From NCBI GenBank assembly GCA_016840285.1, contig JAEOSR010000112.1:34538-98537 (forward strand): a stretch of DNA of 64,000 nucleotides, given 5' to 3'. The translations under genes and the position numbers were made by a program. This DNA is from Candidatus Hodarchaeota archaeon (GTDB lineage Archaea > Asgardarchaeota > Heimdallarchaeia > Hodarchaeales > Hodarchaeaceae). A model generated the notes under the pieces. It searched no databases and was not told the DNA's origin. It saw only the letters and a list, made by a program, of their open reading frames with translations. Positions 9,533-18,888 of this stretch are shown here, one piece after another (positions within the stretch are counted from its first letter, which is position 1; every line of letters begins with the position of its first letter).

Positions 9533-9760
9533 ATGTATAAGTCTAAACGGTTGTGGATAATTCCTAATGTTAAGTACCTGGATTTACACCTTCAGAAGGA
9601 TTCTCAAGCCTTAAGTAAAACCTTCGCAGTTTTTTTACATTTTTTTGTAGTGGAATTGGTATTAACGATGTATTTACTTCTATTCTTGAGAATAATTTAT
9701 CACGATATACAGGAGTCTATAAAGAAATTCCAATCTTATTCTAATTGTGTCACGTCTTAA
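9533..9760 (+). CDS. Possible small single-pass membrane protein
   Basis: A 75-codon frame with an ATG start and one long hydrophobic stretch around residues 30-52 (VFLHFFVVELVLTMYLLLFL). It overlaps the start of the following membrane-protein gene by 14 bases, which could mean translational coupling. No clear ribosome site precedes it and I recognise no family, so it may be chance. It is the only candidate in the 308-base gap between the Mre11-like gene and the next gene. Confidence 0.3.
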   Translation: MYKSKRLWIIPNVKYLDLHLQKDSQALSKTFAVFLHFFVVELVLTMYLLLFLRIIYHDIQESIKKFQSYSNCVTS

Positions 9761-10709
9761 GTTATTTCTTCAGAGGTTAAGAAAATCAGAAAAGAAAATC
9801 GAAGAAGAAAAGGAGGAGGTTATAAAACCCGCTAGAGGTTGGAGGCGAGTGATGACAACTTTTCGGCTTTATTTTCCTCTCGGTATGTATCAACGTGGTT
9901 TAAATTGGCAATTAGACAACTCAAAATCCCTGACAACCAATGGTACAGATGCAAATGATCCCAGGTTAAACAGCAAAATTATCCGCATCCGTGAAAAATC
10001 CTTCCGTTCTCGTTTTAGTTATTTCAGCTCTCGTGCCATTTTACAAAGCGTAGGATTATCGATTGTTTTTACTGCCCCTATTTCCCTTCCATGGATTTTT
10101 AATGTTGTCATTCCATTTTCAATTGATTTATTACCTTTTGGCCTTTCCGAATTCATTCGCGATATAATTACTCAAATCTTAACTTTCTTAGCCCCACTTA
10201 ATGTGATTGCCGATATCATAATGGTGATTTCAAACTTTTTTGGTACAGCTAATCCGATCTTCTTTTATGGTTCAACCCTTTTTTTCCTCCGCATGATAGG
10301 AATTACTGACAAGGAGGTTTTTGAGGGATTTGGCGACTCCACTACTAATGGTTCAATGATTGAGCTTATGGCAAATCATTATCAGTCAAAATTCGCCTTT
10401 ATTCAGAATATTCTCGCCCCTCTTCTTCTTTTGGTTGCAGGGTCTATATCTTTTTTCCTTATCATTCGCTCAGCACGAAAAATAATCTTTGAAATTCAAA
10501 CAGAGAAAGAACAGGAAATGAATATCAAAAATATTAAAAAAACCTTAATTAGTCATTATCTTGATGACGGATATGCTCAAGTAGAGTATATGGAGAATCG
10601 AATCGCCTCATCATCAAAATTAAAATGGTTGGCTCGTATTACGAAATATGGACCGATTGTATCTGTGGTATTACCTATTTTTCTCGCTATTTTGTTTATA
10701 GTTATCTGA
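9747..10709 (+). CDS. Unrecognised multi-pass membrane protein
   Basis: A 320-residue protein. Residues 1-30 are a highly charged Lys/Glu segment. A soluble part follows to about 95, then hydrophobic segments near 100-120, 140-165, 175-185, 220-245 and 300-320. Between the last two is a charged helical region (IIFEIQTEKEQEMNIKNIKK). I chose the GTG at 9747; no ribosome site is visible, and a later ATG in front of TTFRLYF is possible. No transporter or enzyme motif is seen. It stands alone and converges with the D-aminopeptidase gene. Function unknown. Confidence 0.75.
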   Translation: MSRLKLFLQRLRKSEKKIEEEKEEVIKPARGWRRVMTTFRLYFPLGMYQRGLNWQLDNSKSLTTNGTDANDPRLNSKIIRIREKSFRSRFSYFSSRAILQSVGLSIVFTAPISLPWIFNVVIPFSIDLLPFGLSEFIRDIITQILTFLAPLNVIADIIMVISNFFGTANPIFFYGSTLFFLRMIGITDKEVFEGFGDSTTNGSMIELMANHYQSKFAFIQNILAPLLLLVAGSISFFLIIRSARKIIFEIQTEKEQEMNIKNIKKTLISHYLDDGYAQVEYMENRIASSSKLKWLARITKYGPIVSVVLPIFLAILFIVI

Positions 10710-10849
10710 TTGTTTTTATAAATCTATGAAGAAGAAGAATAATCTCTGGTTTCTTGGCCGTTACTGAACCCACTGGAACTAAAGTGTTGCATTAGCTGAA
10801 ATGCTACTTGGTATAAAATAATGTAAATGAACATTCAGAAAGGAGTTTT

Positions 10850-11698
10850 TTACTGTAATAGAGTATGTAAATATGTAATGCCTAGACCAGAAAGTACTAG
10901 ATGTTCAAATGTTTTATACATATCAACCATATTGTCGGATTGGTATTCTATTGTCAATCCATCTATTCTTCTTATAGAAGGGAGTAAATCAGCTGCATCA
11001 GCGAAATGACTTGCCTGAAAGGTTACTCTTGTGACGATTGGTGACTCCATTATTAGAGGGGAAATCTTATTATTATTGAAAGATGATATTGCAGTTTGAG
11101 AAGCTGTTTTCAGGATTTTTTCAACTGCTTGCATACTTGGGCTTTTAGCAGCGGTTCGAGATAATGAATGTTTAAAGATTACTCTCTCTGTATTTGGAGA
11201 ATATTTCTTTACATCATCCTCAAGCAATTGTGAGTCTCCTGCAACCAAAATTACTGGTACTCCAAATTCTCCTGCAGTAAAAGTATTCAACAAATATTCA
11301 CTAGCTTCTACATCGTTGATAACTAATTTGTTTATAGTAGCACCACTATAAGTATGGTCAAATGTGGCATGAGCTGTTCCAAATTTCGAATGATACCCGA
11401 GAAATACTGCCACATCAGACCCCTTTATCCCTGCAACCATACTTGTGGGTCGGGGAAAGCCCCTTACAATATCAATATATGAAGGTAGTTTATCTACATG
11501 AATATTGACCATTGGACCGTGGCTATCAGCAAGGAGAATTTCCTCAAATCCATTATTATGTAATTCCTCCGCTGTAATTAGCGCTACTCGCGTAGCAATC
11601 TTTCTGGCTTCAGCATAGAGTGACCCTTTCAAAGATAAATGACCAGGAAGGACCACATGGGGTAATCCCTCCAGATCAAGCGAAATAAATGCTTTCAT
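10850..11698 (-). CDS. D-aminopeptidase, M55 (DppA-like) family
   Basis: A 282-residue protein typical of the M55 zinc peptidase family. The metal-binding start SLDLEG gives D8 and E10, followed by DSHG near 59-62, GYHSKFGTAHATFDHT near 102-117 (two histidines) and NDVEASEY near 130. DppA-type enzymes release D-amino acids from short peptides in the cytoplasm. Length matches the family. The ATG at 11698 is preceded by AAGGAG. There is no transporter neighbour of the kind found in bacterial dpp operons. The two proteolytic genes upstream on the same strand (S41 protease and its partner) are 226 bases away and probably separate. Confidence 0.9.
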   Translation of the reverse strand: MKAFISLDLEGLPHVVLPGHLSLKGSLYAEARKIATRVALITAEELHNNGFEEILLADSHGPMVNIHVDKLPSYIDIVRGFPRPTSMVAGIKGSDVAVFLGYHSKFGTAHATFDHTYSGATINKLVINDVEASEYLLNTFTAGEFGVPVILVAGDSQLLEDDVKKYSPNTERVIFKHSLSRTAAKSPSMQAVEKILKTASQTAISSFNNNKISPLIMESPIVTRVTFQASHFADAADLLPSIRRIDGLTIEYQSDNMVDMYKTFEHLVLSGLGITYLHTLLQ

Positions 11699-11924
11699 AA
11701 AAAATACTCCTTGGTAAACTTATAATAATCTGATATTCTAATGATATTAAGATTCCATTGGTAATCAGTCTTATACTCATATAATATAAAGAATTATCAT
11801 AACTAAGTATCGGAATATTGAGGCGTAAGCAGTCCATAATAGAAAAAAAACAGGGTATGGATAAGAAATGAGTATTTCCATACCCAAAGACCGATTGGTT
11901 GCTCGGATTGTATTGACATTACCC

Positions 11925-13463
11925 CTAATCTTGAGAAGTTAGATCCAGAATAACGAAATTGATCAATTCATCAAAGTTATCAAAGGAACTCTCATAATAA
12001 ACATCAGGTTGAGTTTTTAATTCCTCATTGGCATGGCCAGTGCCATCTAAACCTAGAGCAGAAGCTGTATTAATAACTAATTTACTATTAGGAAGAATAA
12101 AATCAAGAGGGCGAACAATGATTCCATCACCAGCACTAGAAGTTCCATAGATTGTAGCAAAATCGAATTCCCGACAAAAATTCGCAAAACCTTCAGCAGC
12201 AGAATACACCACATTGTCAATAAGAATAGAAATTTTACCATTGAAGTCAATTTGAATTTTTTCAGATGGTGTCATTGTTTGCCAGATTTTGTAGATATCG
12301 AAATCATCTTCTAATACTTCTGGAGGAAGATAAGAAAAGTCATCTTTATCCATTTCGACCGTTAACCATTTTTTATGTACATTAGTGACATAACTATCTG
12401 TTCGATACGCCATATATTGTTCATGAAGAATATTATCATGGATTAAGGGTCGGACAAGAAAATCTATCCAAATAGAATAGAATCCTCCATTATTTCCTCG
12501 AATATCAATAATTAGCTCATCATAGTCTTCAATCTCATGATAGAAGTTAACAACCTGTTGTTCATATTGACTTACTCGATCCCCAGAAAAAGAACCGACA
12601 TACAAGTAAGCAATACTTTTATTAGGAAAAGTAGTGGTATTTACAAGGGAAGTGGGGTATTTATAAGGAGTACCACCCCAGTTTGAAACTAAACCAAACG
12701 AAACATCTGCTACATGATCGGTAGTATTTTTGATTGTAAAAACCGCATTTTCTCCAAAGTGGCGAGGATAAATACTCTGAACATACAACTTATTGCGATG
12801 GAAATCATAATCAATGTATGCTTTATCGTAAGCAGAAGTTATTGCATTATCTACCGGAACACCATTAACATGAGTAACAATGGTGTGATCACCAAACTGT
12901 TGTTCCCAAGATGAATTATAATCAAAGATTACATACTCACCTTTTTCATAAACAACAAGCAGATTGTATTTTTGTTGATATTTTTGACTGTTATACTGGT
13001 CATAAATTGAAGACCAATAAGAAGCTGCTGAGGTAACCTCTTCTGAGTAGATTTGGTTCACTGGATTCCAATCTTCGAAGAGTTCAGCATTTTGAATAAC
13101 TTGATTAGGATCAACAATCCAACTGTGTCGATTTTGAAGGGCTTGTAGTGCATCAGCAATGACCGCAAAGAATTTTTGGTTATTATTTACATTTAAAATT
13201 CGATTTAGATAATTACCCTTAAGATCTAACCAATTGAATCCATGAGACCGATTTTTAACAGATAAAAAGGGATAATTCCCTTCAATAAACCTATAAAGAG
13301 ATTCAAAGTCCTCGAGCCATTCCTCAGGACCGAGATCCTGAGCATCAATTGAATTGATTTTAATTGTAAAAGGTTGTTGAAAACTGGTTAAAAAGATACC
13401 TAAACCTACAATTATAATCAAAACACTTGTTCCAAGTATTACTGCTAGTTTTTTCTGAATCAT
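11925..13463 (-). CDS. Membrane-anchored S41 family serine peptidase
   Basis: A 512-residue protein with an N-terminal hydrophobic anchor or signal (LAVILGTSVLIIIVGLGIFL) and an extracellular body. Conserved S41 landmarks are LIIDIRGNNGGFYSIW near residue 320 and IDNVVYSAAEGFA, with the presumed nucleophile S421 followed by AAE, as in tail-specific and tricorn-type peptidases. No separate PDZ domain is obvious. It sits 26 bases downstream of a gene for a signal-peptide protein on the same strand, probably one operon. The substrate may be cell-surface proteins; that is inference. Confidence 0.88.
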   Translation of the reverse strand: MIQKKLAVILGTSVLIIIVGLGIFLTSFQQPFTIKINSIDAQDLGPEEWLEDFESLYRFIEGNYPFLSVKNRSHGFNWLDLKGNYLNRILNVNNNQKFFAVIADALQALQNRHSWIVDPNQVIQNAELFEDWNPVNQIYSEEVTSAASYWSSIYDQYNSQKYQQKYNLLVVYEKGEYVIFDYNSSWEQQFGDHTIVTHVNGVPVDNAITSAYDKAYIDYDFHRNKLYVQSIYPRHFGENAVFTIKNTTDHVADVSFGLVSNWGGTPYKYPTSLVNTTTFPNKSIAYLYVGSFSGDRVSQYEQQVVNFYHEIEDYDELIIDIRGNNGGFYSIWIDFLVRPLIHDNILHEQYMAYRTDSYVTNVHKKWLTVEMDKDDFSYLPPEVLEDDFDIYKIWQTMTPSEKIQIDFNGKISILIDNVVYSAAEGFANFCREFDFATIYGTSSAGDGIIVRPLDFILPNSKLVINTASALGLDGTGHANEELKTQPDVYYESSFDNFDELINFVILDLTSQD

Positions 13464-13489
13464 AGAATCACCTAACTTAAAGATTAACC

Positions 13490-14173
13490 CTATTTACGAG
13501 AGGACATCTTATTTCGTACAATTATTGCCAAAATAAGAATACCGAGAAAACTGAATAGTAAATCAAAACTAGCTGTGTTAGCTTGATAATTAAGAGCAGA
13601 AAACTCTTCAACAGAAGCTTCATAACTCTGATGAGAATATTCTAACCAGCCAGAAGTCATATTATACTTTTTAACTGAATCAATTCCATTAATAGTTTGC
13701 TTTAAAGTAAATAAATCACCATTTACTCTACAACCAGAGTTCTCCTTGGCCACCTGCTCCCAATAAGCCCGGTCTTCTGTGGTTTTTTGTAGAAATATTC
13801 CAGTATCCAAGCGAGTCTTAGCTGTAACATTCTTATTGTAGGTAACTTGAATAAAAGCTGACTCATTCAAAGCAATTACTTCCACAGTAAGAGTAGACCC
13901 TTCCATCAGTACAACCTCTACAGTATTGTTATCAATGTCAATTATAGTTTTTTTAACAGTGGCAGGATCACCATTACCGTCAATATCTGCTTCCTCAAAT
14001 AATTCAGAAACAGTATAGGTTTTCGAATCACCAACACAAACTTTCCATTCAAGATCCACAATAATATTAACAGCGGAAGCTTGAGAAAAAAGTGATAAGC
14101 TAATGAGGATACACATACAAGTAAAAAAAACGGTTTTCAACAGATTTTTGGAGGGGTAAATCAATTGCATCAA
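13490..14173 (-). CDS. Unrecognised secreted or surface protein with C-terminal anchor
   Basis: A 227-residue protein with an N-terminal signal (LKTVFFTCMCILISLSLFSQASA), an extracellular beta-rich region from about 35 to 195, and a C-terminal membrane helix (LLFSFLGILILAIIVRN) followed by a short basic tail. This is the usual shape of an archaeal surface-anchored protein. It is the first gene of a probable two-gene operon with the S41 peptidase and is divergent from a winged-helix regulator across a spacer with repeated TGAGA motifs. It may be a partner or substrate of the peptidase. I do not recognise the domain. Confidence 0.75.
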   Translation of the reverse strand: MMQLIYPSKNLLKTVFFTCMCILISLSLFSQASAVNIIVDLEWKVCVGDSKTYTVSELFEEADIDGNGDPATVKKTIIDIDNNTVEVVLMEGSTLTVEVIALNESAFIQVTYNKNVTAKTRLDTGIFLQKTTEDRAYWEQVAKENSGCRVNGDLFTLKQTINGIDSVKKYNMTSGWLEYSHQSYEASVEEFSALNYQANTASFDLLFSFLGILILAIIVRNKMSSRK

Positions 14174-14208
14174 TTTTCACCTTGTAATTTTTGTTGGGTA
14201 TTATTCAC

Positions 14209-14274
14209 GAGACTAATTCTCATGATTTGAGATTAGTTCTCAAATCCTTTATTAATATTTCGCACAAAGTGAGA
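14209..14274. promoter_or_regulatory. Operator-like cluster of TGAGA/TCTCA repeats
   Basis: In the divergent spacer, TCTCA at 14218, TGAGA at 14228 and TCTCA at 14238 start exactly ten bases apart, one DNA turn. Another TGAGA lies at 14270. The first two form part of an imperfect inverted repeat with 14-base arms (14209-14222 and 14228-14241). The spacer separates a winged-helix regulator gene from the secreted-protein/S41 operon, so this is a good candidate binding site for that regulator. This is inference from position. Confidence 0.5.
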
Positions 14275-14290
14275 ATTATTCCCTCACTAT

Positions 14291-14306
14291 GAAAACGAAT
14301 ATAAAG
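14291..14306 (+). promoter_or_regulatory. BRE/TATA element of the winged-helix regulator gene
   Basis: GAAAACGAATATAAAG is a purine-rich BRE followed by a TATA-like core. It lies about 45 bases before the ATG at 14346, with a GGAGAG ribosome site between. Spacing fits a transcription start near 14328. Confidence 0.45.
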
Positions 14307-14345
14307 TTGTGGGAAAAGAGTTTTATTGGAGAGATTTAATATCTA

Positions 14346-15020
14346 ATGACTGAACCTAACTCTAATTCTTCACAAAATAAACATAGAGATATTGTTGACT
14401 TTGAACCAGTAATCTTAAAGGTTATAGATGATAAAAAAACCTTAAATCTTCTATCTGACTTAAATTACTACGGAGTTATCACTGTATTAAGAAATGGAGC
14501 AATGACCGTTCAGGAAATCACAAAAGCTTACAACAATACTGCAGTGAAAATGTATAATATTAAAGAAAAATCTGATAAAACGATTTACCGTTATTTAAAG
14601 ATCCTAAGTGCTAATGATATAGTCATTCATGCTGGACAAAGGATAAATCAAGAGAAAGGAACTTCAGAACGATTATACATGAGATCTGCACGCGTTTTCG
14701 AACGAAAAGATATTGAGTGGATGTCTGAAAAAGGTGAACTCTGGGCAGAGCAATTTGGAATTTTTATTAGTAATATGCTAGAAGGAGAATTCCAACCGAA
14801 TAACAAATGTATTCAAGACTTCTTTGATAAGTGGGCTACTGCAAAAACAAATACTCTCGAGAATTTAGCTACGACCACCTCCAAAGATATAATGGCGGTA
14901 ATAAATTCTAAAAATTGGAAAGATTTTGCAGAGTTTATTGATCGGGTATATCTATTCGGTACACTAATGAATCATCCAGAGTTATTAGATAATCTACGTA
15001 ACTGTTTTACAAAAAAATAA
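14346..15020 (+). CDS. Winged-helix transcriptional regulator
   Basis: A 224-residue protein. Residues 25-110 look like a winged helix-turn-helix: LNYYGVITVLRNGAMTVQEITKAYN, then the recognition-helix part KTIYRYLKILSANDIVIHAG. A basic and aromatic wing follows (SERLYMRSARVF). The C-terminal half is helical and may dimerise or bind a ligand. The general form resembles ArsR/GntR-like archaeal regulators, but I cannot name a family. It is divergent from the secreted-protein/S41 operon with repeated TGAGA motifs between, so regulating that operon and itself is the simplest idea. Confidence 0.75.
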   Translation: MTEPNSNSSQNKHRDIVDFEPVILKVIDDKKTLNLLSDLNYYGVITVLRNGAMTVQEITKAYNNTAVKMYNIKEKSDKTIYRYLKILSANDIVIHAGQRINQEKGTSERLYMRSARVFERKDIEWMSEKGELWAEQFGIFISNMLEGEFQPNNKCIQDFFDKWATAKTNTLENLATTTSKDIMAVINSKNWKDFAEFIDRVYLFGTLMNHPELLDNLRNCFTKK

Positions 15021-15027
15021 CCTGTGT

Positions 15028-15219
15028 TCAGATTTTGTTAAGAGTTTTAAGTGTGTTTATCATGTGTGCACTTCCCTCTCGTGTTCCTCCGTCAATTAGA
15101 CAACTTTTTCCAGCTTTGAGTAGGTATGCTGTACCTATTCCTGATAAACCATACATTCCAATGTCAACTAAGTCGGTATTATCATTTAATTCAAATTTGA
15201 AATTTTGAACACACTCCAT
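15028..15219 (-). pseudogene. Truncated N-terminus of a metallo-beta-lactamase-fold protein
   Basis: A 63-codon frame whose product begins like an MBL-fold hydrolase: a strand (DLVDIGMYG), then GTAYLLKAGKSCLIDGGTREG, the usual first strands with the Asp-Gly before the active site, and a helix. It stops at a TGA before the HxHxDH motif, while full MBL proteins have 200 or more residues. The stop lies seven bases beyond the end of the convergent regulator gene, so the rest of the gene appears deleted. It sits 26 bases downstream of the Roadblock gene. A working peptide of this size is unlikely. Confidence 0.55.
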
Positions 15220-15245
15220 AATTAACCTAATTGAAGGGGTCTTTT

Positions 15246-15716
15246 CTAAAAAGATAATTCATCCAACAATTGGTCAAATTCCTCTTTGGATAATCCTACT
15301 GATTTTTCGATAAATTCCTCTTGTTTAGATTCAATTCTTTCTGCTGTTTTCCAAAAATCTAGTTGTTGCGAAATTTCGTGACTTAATACTTTGAGAGACG
15401 CCTTTAACTTCTTAATAGATGCATTTTTAAAAGTTATAGCAACTAACACATGTTCTTTTGTTACCCCGTAGAAGCACAGATTACTGTCAGGAAACTCTGA
15501 TAAGCTGAATCCCAGTTTTCCCAGTTTTAATTCAGACATCCCGAGATAAAGAGCTGTAGAGATGGCAGCAAATCCCTCAAAATCTGAAAATTGACCTTCT
15601 TTAGATGCTGATGATATTACTAATCCTGTTGCGTCTGAAAGCATTATCTGCTTTACACCAGGAGTTAATCTCATGAATTTTACCAAAAGATCATTAACAG
15701 CATTATTGATATCCAT
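15246..15716 (-). CDS. Roadblock/LC7 domain protein
   Basis: A 156-residue protein. Residues 3-110 form a Roadblock/LC7 domain: helix (VNDLLVKFMRLTPGVKQIMLSD), strand turn with TGLVISSAS, long helix (FAAISTALYLGMSELKLG), then the strand pair ending in VLVAITF and a last helix. A charged C-terminal tail follows (residues 120-156). Roadblock proteins bind small GTPases as dimeric scaffolds or GTPase-activating subunits and are numerous in Asgard archaea. Two Rab-like GTPase genes lie about 4-6 kb away, but a partnership is only a guess. ATG at 15716. Confidence 0.85.
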   Translation of the reverse strand: MDINNAVNDLLVKFMRLTPGVKQIMLSDATGLVISSASKEGQFSDFEGFAAISTALYLGMSELKLGKLGFSLSEFPDSNLCFYGVTKEHVLVAITFKNASIKKLKASLKVLSHEISQQLDFWKTAERIESKQEEFIEKSVGLSKEEFDQLLDELSF

Positions 15717-15814
15717 AATCCTTCGTTTTGCATAATTCCTTAATATTCTTTTTTACTTATTTCAGTAAATCTTATTTTTTCCTCTTGGTGTTGGCAAATT
15801 CGGAGTAAAGGTTA

Positions 15815-16690
15815 ATGACAACCATATCAAACATAGATCTTGCTGCTCAGAAGTACATTTCTAACCCTGAGATTGATGTAACTCTTGAGTTAGCTTTGAA
15901 GTTAAATCGTCCCATCCTAGTTGAAGGCCCTGCAGGAACAGGTAAAACAAGTGTTGCTATTTCTATGGCACAAGCATTAAATTGGAAGCTTTTCAGGATC
16001 CAATGTTATGAGGGGATTACTTTCGAAAGTGTCATTGGTGAGTTTGATTACAAGCGTCAGCTCCTCCACATTGAACTAGAGAGGCAAAAACATTCCTCAT
16101 CGAGCCCAATGGATTTAGAGGACATCTTTTCAAAAAAATTTTTCATAGAACGGCCATTATTTCTCTCTTTTATCGAAAATGATCCCAATGTTCTATTGAT
16201 AGATGAAATCGATAAATCCGATGAAGAATTTGAAGCCTTTCTCTTAGAATCTCTTGGGGAGCGCCAAATAACCATACCTGAACTAGGTACATTTCATTCA
16301 GGTAATGAAAACCAAATCGTAATATTAACTAGTAATTCTAGTCGGGATTTAAGCGAACCTCTACGCAGACGTTGTCTTTTCTTGTATATTGACTTTCCTC
16401 CCCCTGAACGTGAACGCCAAATCCTTGTGGCCCATACTGGGAAAAACTTTGATGATCCGTTACTTACGAGTATCACGGGAATTGTAAATCAAATCCGGCA
16501 ATATGATCTTCGTAAAGTCCCTTCCATTGCTGAAACGATTGATTGGGCAAAAGCTTTGATACTTCTAGGGAAGGACCATATTGATGAACCAACCTTAAAA
16601 AGGACCATAACTGTCCTCCTGAAATACCAAGAAGATATAAACCGATTAGAAAGCCAATTGAAAGAGATCATCCGTCTAGGTACAATATAA
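15815..16690 (+). CDS. MoxR-type AAA+ ATPase
   Basis: A 291-residue AAA+ protein with Walker A GPAGTGKTS at 38-46, Walker B VLLIDEIDKSDEEFEAF near 129, sensor 1 in ILTSNSSRDLSEPLRRRC and the arginine finger region just after it. The length and the downstream partner (10-base gap, VWA/CoxE protein) match the MoxR-CoxE pairs seen in bacteria and archaea, which act as chaperones that insert metals or assemble cofactor enzymes. The target cannot be told from this locus. Confidence 0.92.
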   Translation: MTTISNIDLAAQKYISNPEIDVTLELALKLNRPILVEGPAGTGKTSVAISMAQALNWKLFRIQCYEGITFESVIGEFDYKRQLLHIELERQKHSSSSPMDLEDIFSKKFFIERPLFLSFIENDPNVLLIDEIDKSDEEFEAFLLESLGERQITIPELGTFHSGNENQIVILTSNSSRDLSEPLRRRCLFLYIDFPPPERERQILVAHTGKNFDDPLLTSITGIVNQIRQYDLRKVPSIAETIDWAKALILLGKDHIDEPTLKRTITVLLKYQEDINRLESQLKEIIRLGTI

Positions 16691-16700
16691 TGAGGTTCAG

Positions 16701-18119
16701 ATGATGGGAGTGATTTTAGATTTCGTAGCATTATTGCGTTACCTTGGTTTACCTATCTCCCCAAATGAAACTATCACTGCTCAAAAAACATACCAGATCT
16801 TAGGGGCTCAAGAAAAAGAAATTTTACAATTTGGGTTGAAAACATCTATAGTGAAGAAACAAGAAGACTTTCACATTTTCGATATTGCTTTCAATTCCTA
16901 TTTCAGTCATCAATCTGTCACTGCTTTTACAGATGAACCTGAATCATACGAGCGCGCAAAAGGCAGATTCATTGAGCGACTAGAAGGCTCCCATCGACAA
17001 GAAATTGGTATAATGTTACTAGAAAACCAAATAGATCAAGCAGTTCAAAAAGCAGAAAAAATAATGCCCCAAGAAGCAGCCACCTCCTCAGGACAATCAA
17101 TAGTCGGTGGATTTATCAATCTCCAGAATAATCTTCGAAGAGCATTTCGATTAGCTTTTGGAGTCAGAGTGCCAATCCGCGATTTAACACCAAGTCAACG
17201 TCAAGACTTATCTTCAGAAACTATTCAAATGGGAACAAATCTCCAATTGTTCGAACAGGTGATTGTCAAAAGGCTTCAAACTCAGTTTCAAGAAGATATA
17301 GATGAACAAGAACGTTTAAAGCGAGAAAATCCAGCAGAAATCTCGTCTATAGACTCTTTTCTATATAAGGATCTTTCTTTCCTTTCAATATCTGTTGTGA
17401 ATGTGAAGGAACAGCTCATTGAAATGGGTCGTATTCTCGCTTCCCGTGAAAGACGACGTCGAAAACGTGCAAGGTACGGAAAACTTGATTTCAGACGGAC
17501 TTTTAGAAAAAATTTGGCTAATAATGGTGTTCCTATTGATTTAGTACAAAAGAAAAAAAGAATTCAAGATCCTGAAATAATCATTCTGAATGATGTCTCA
17601 GGATCTACTCGATGGGTAGCTGATTGGTTCTTTGTGATTACTTACGCAGCTCGAAGTGTATTTAAGAAAATAAGAATATTTGAATTTGATAATACAATGG
17701 TAGAAGTTTCTGCAGCTCTAGAACGGAAAACAATTGATCGTGCACTAGAAGAAAGAAGTCTATGTTGGGAAAATACACTCCGGCCGAGAAGAATTCATTC
17801 TGATTATCAAACCTCTCTGGAGGATTTTTTTCTTCTAACTGAATATCGACCGGTATCACGACGAACAACAGTGTTAGTCCTTGGTGATTGTCGAGATAAT
17901 GAGGGAATGTGGAGTACCACGAGACCAATCAGTGCTAAATTGTTGGGGAAAATCGTACTACCTGCAAAAAGAGTTATCATCTTGAATCCAGAGGACGAAT
18001 CTTTGTGGAATACTGGTGATTCAGTAGTTCAATACTACAAGGCTATAGGTACTGAAATATATCACATGGAGACTCTAAATGATTTAGTGAAATTTGTGTT
18101 TGAACTGAAGCAGAATTGA
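16701..18119 (+). CDS. VWA domain protein of the CoxE family
   Basis: A 472-residue partner of the MoxR ATPase. The N-terminal half is helical (opening FVALLRYLGLPISPNET is typical of CoxE). A basic linker near 245-275 (RRRRKRARYGK) leads into a C-terminal von Willebrand A domain with a MIDAS motif, DVSGST, near residue 298 and a later LGDCRDNEG loop. It starts with two consecutive ATGs 10 bases after the ATPase stop, so the two are co-transcribed. The pair likely forms a metal-dependent remodelling complex in the cytoplasm. No signal peptide or membrane helix is present. Confidence 0.88.
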   Translation: MMGVILDFVALLRYLGLPISPNETITAQKTYQILGAQEKEILQFGLKTSIVKKQEDFHIFDIAFNSYFSHQSVTAFTDEPESYERAKGRFIERLEGSHRQEIGIMLLENQIDQAVQKAEKIMPQEAATSSGQSIVGGFINLQNNLRRAFRLAFGVRVPIRDLTPSQRQDLSSETIQMGTNLQLFEQVIVKRLQTQFQEDIDEQERLKRENPAEISSIDSFLYKDLSFLSISVVNVKEQLIEMGRILASRERRRRKRARYGKLDFRRTFRKNLANNGVPIDLVQKKKRIQDPEIIILNDVSGSTRWVADWFFVITYAARSVFKKIRIFEFDNTMVEVSAALERKTIDRALEERSLCWENTLRPRRIHSDYQTSLEDFFLLTEYRPVSRRTTVLVLGDCRDNEGMWSTTRPISAKLLGKIVLPAKRVIILNPEDESLWNTGDSVVQYYKAIGTEIYHMETLNDLVKFVFELKQN

Positions 18120-18153
18120 GATATTATCATGCAATTTTTGGATTTTTATGCTG

Positions 18154-18657
18154 TCATATCTTCAAACGAATAATAAAAATGATACTTCCTATAATAAATC
18201 CGAATATACAAATTGAATAGATTAGTATTCCTGGAAGAATTTCATACAACGGATTTCCAACTCCCAGAGGATAAATTAGATCCATTTCGCCATATAGTGG
18301 AGCATCAAGAATAATATGAGAGAAGGTCCCAAGAAAAGCACTGAGTAAAGAGCATTTTAAGGAGTACTCGGGAAGAGAGAAGGGTAGATCCAATTGAGAG
18401 TGCTCAATTAACTGCGGGAATACATATTTAAAACAAAACCAAGAGAATATCCCAGTAAGTAGGCCTAAAAAAAAGGCTCCTGTGAATGAATGTAGAGGGC
18501 CATGAAGAGGGAGCCCCATCCCTGGGAGAATATACCACGCGGTGATTCCTTCGATGTCTGGGATAACACTCCCAACGAAAAGGGCTACAGGGTCTAAAAA
18601 AATTAGTAACGCCTGAATCAATATACTGATACCCCAATGAAAAGGCGTAAAGGGCAA
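18154..18657 (-). CDS. Membrane protein of the YdjM/DUF457-like metal-dependent hydrolase type
   Basis: About 167 residues with four to five membrane segments. It begins MPFTPFHWGISILIQA, and the conserved histidine, VGSVIPDIEG and LHGPLHSFTGA motifs fit the YdjM/DUF457-like membrane metal-dependent hydrolase family. I chose the TTG at 18657 because GGAGG lies six bases upstream and the family usually starts at this point. A GTG at 18675 would add six residues. Role in the cell is unknown; members are sometimes linked to phospholipid or LexA-type stress regulons in bacteria. Convergent with CoxE. Confidence 0.75.
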   Translation of the reverse strand: MPFTPFHWGISILIQALLIFLDPVALFVGSVIPDIEGITAWYILPGMGLPLHGPLHSFTGAFFLGLLTGIFSWFCFKYVFPQLIEHSQLDLPFSLPEYSLKCSLLSAFLGTFSHIILDAPLYGEMDLIYPLGVGNPLYEILPGILIYSICIFGFIIGSIIFIIRLKI

Positions 18658-18888
18658 ATTAATCCTCCATTTCACTTATTTCAGACAAAAAAATTAAAAT
18701 TTAACTGGATTGTTAACTTAGCCTTGTAATACAAGATTAAAAGGAATAAAGTATTTCAAAGCATTTTAAATATAGAAATAAAGTATAGTCCAATCATCCT
18801 TTCAACATATTTAGATATAGAATAGTCTCTATTCCTCGGGAACCATAATTCTAAGAGTACTTTCATTGGATAAATCGGAGTTTTATTA

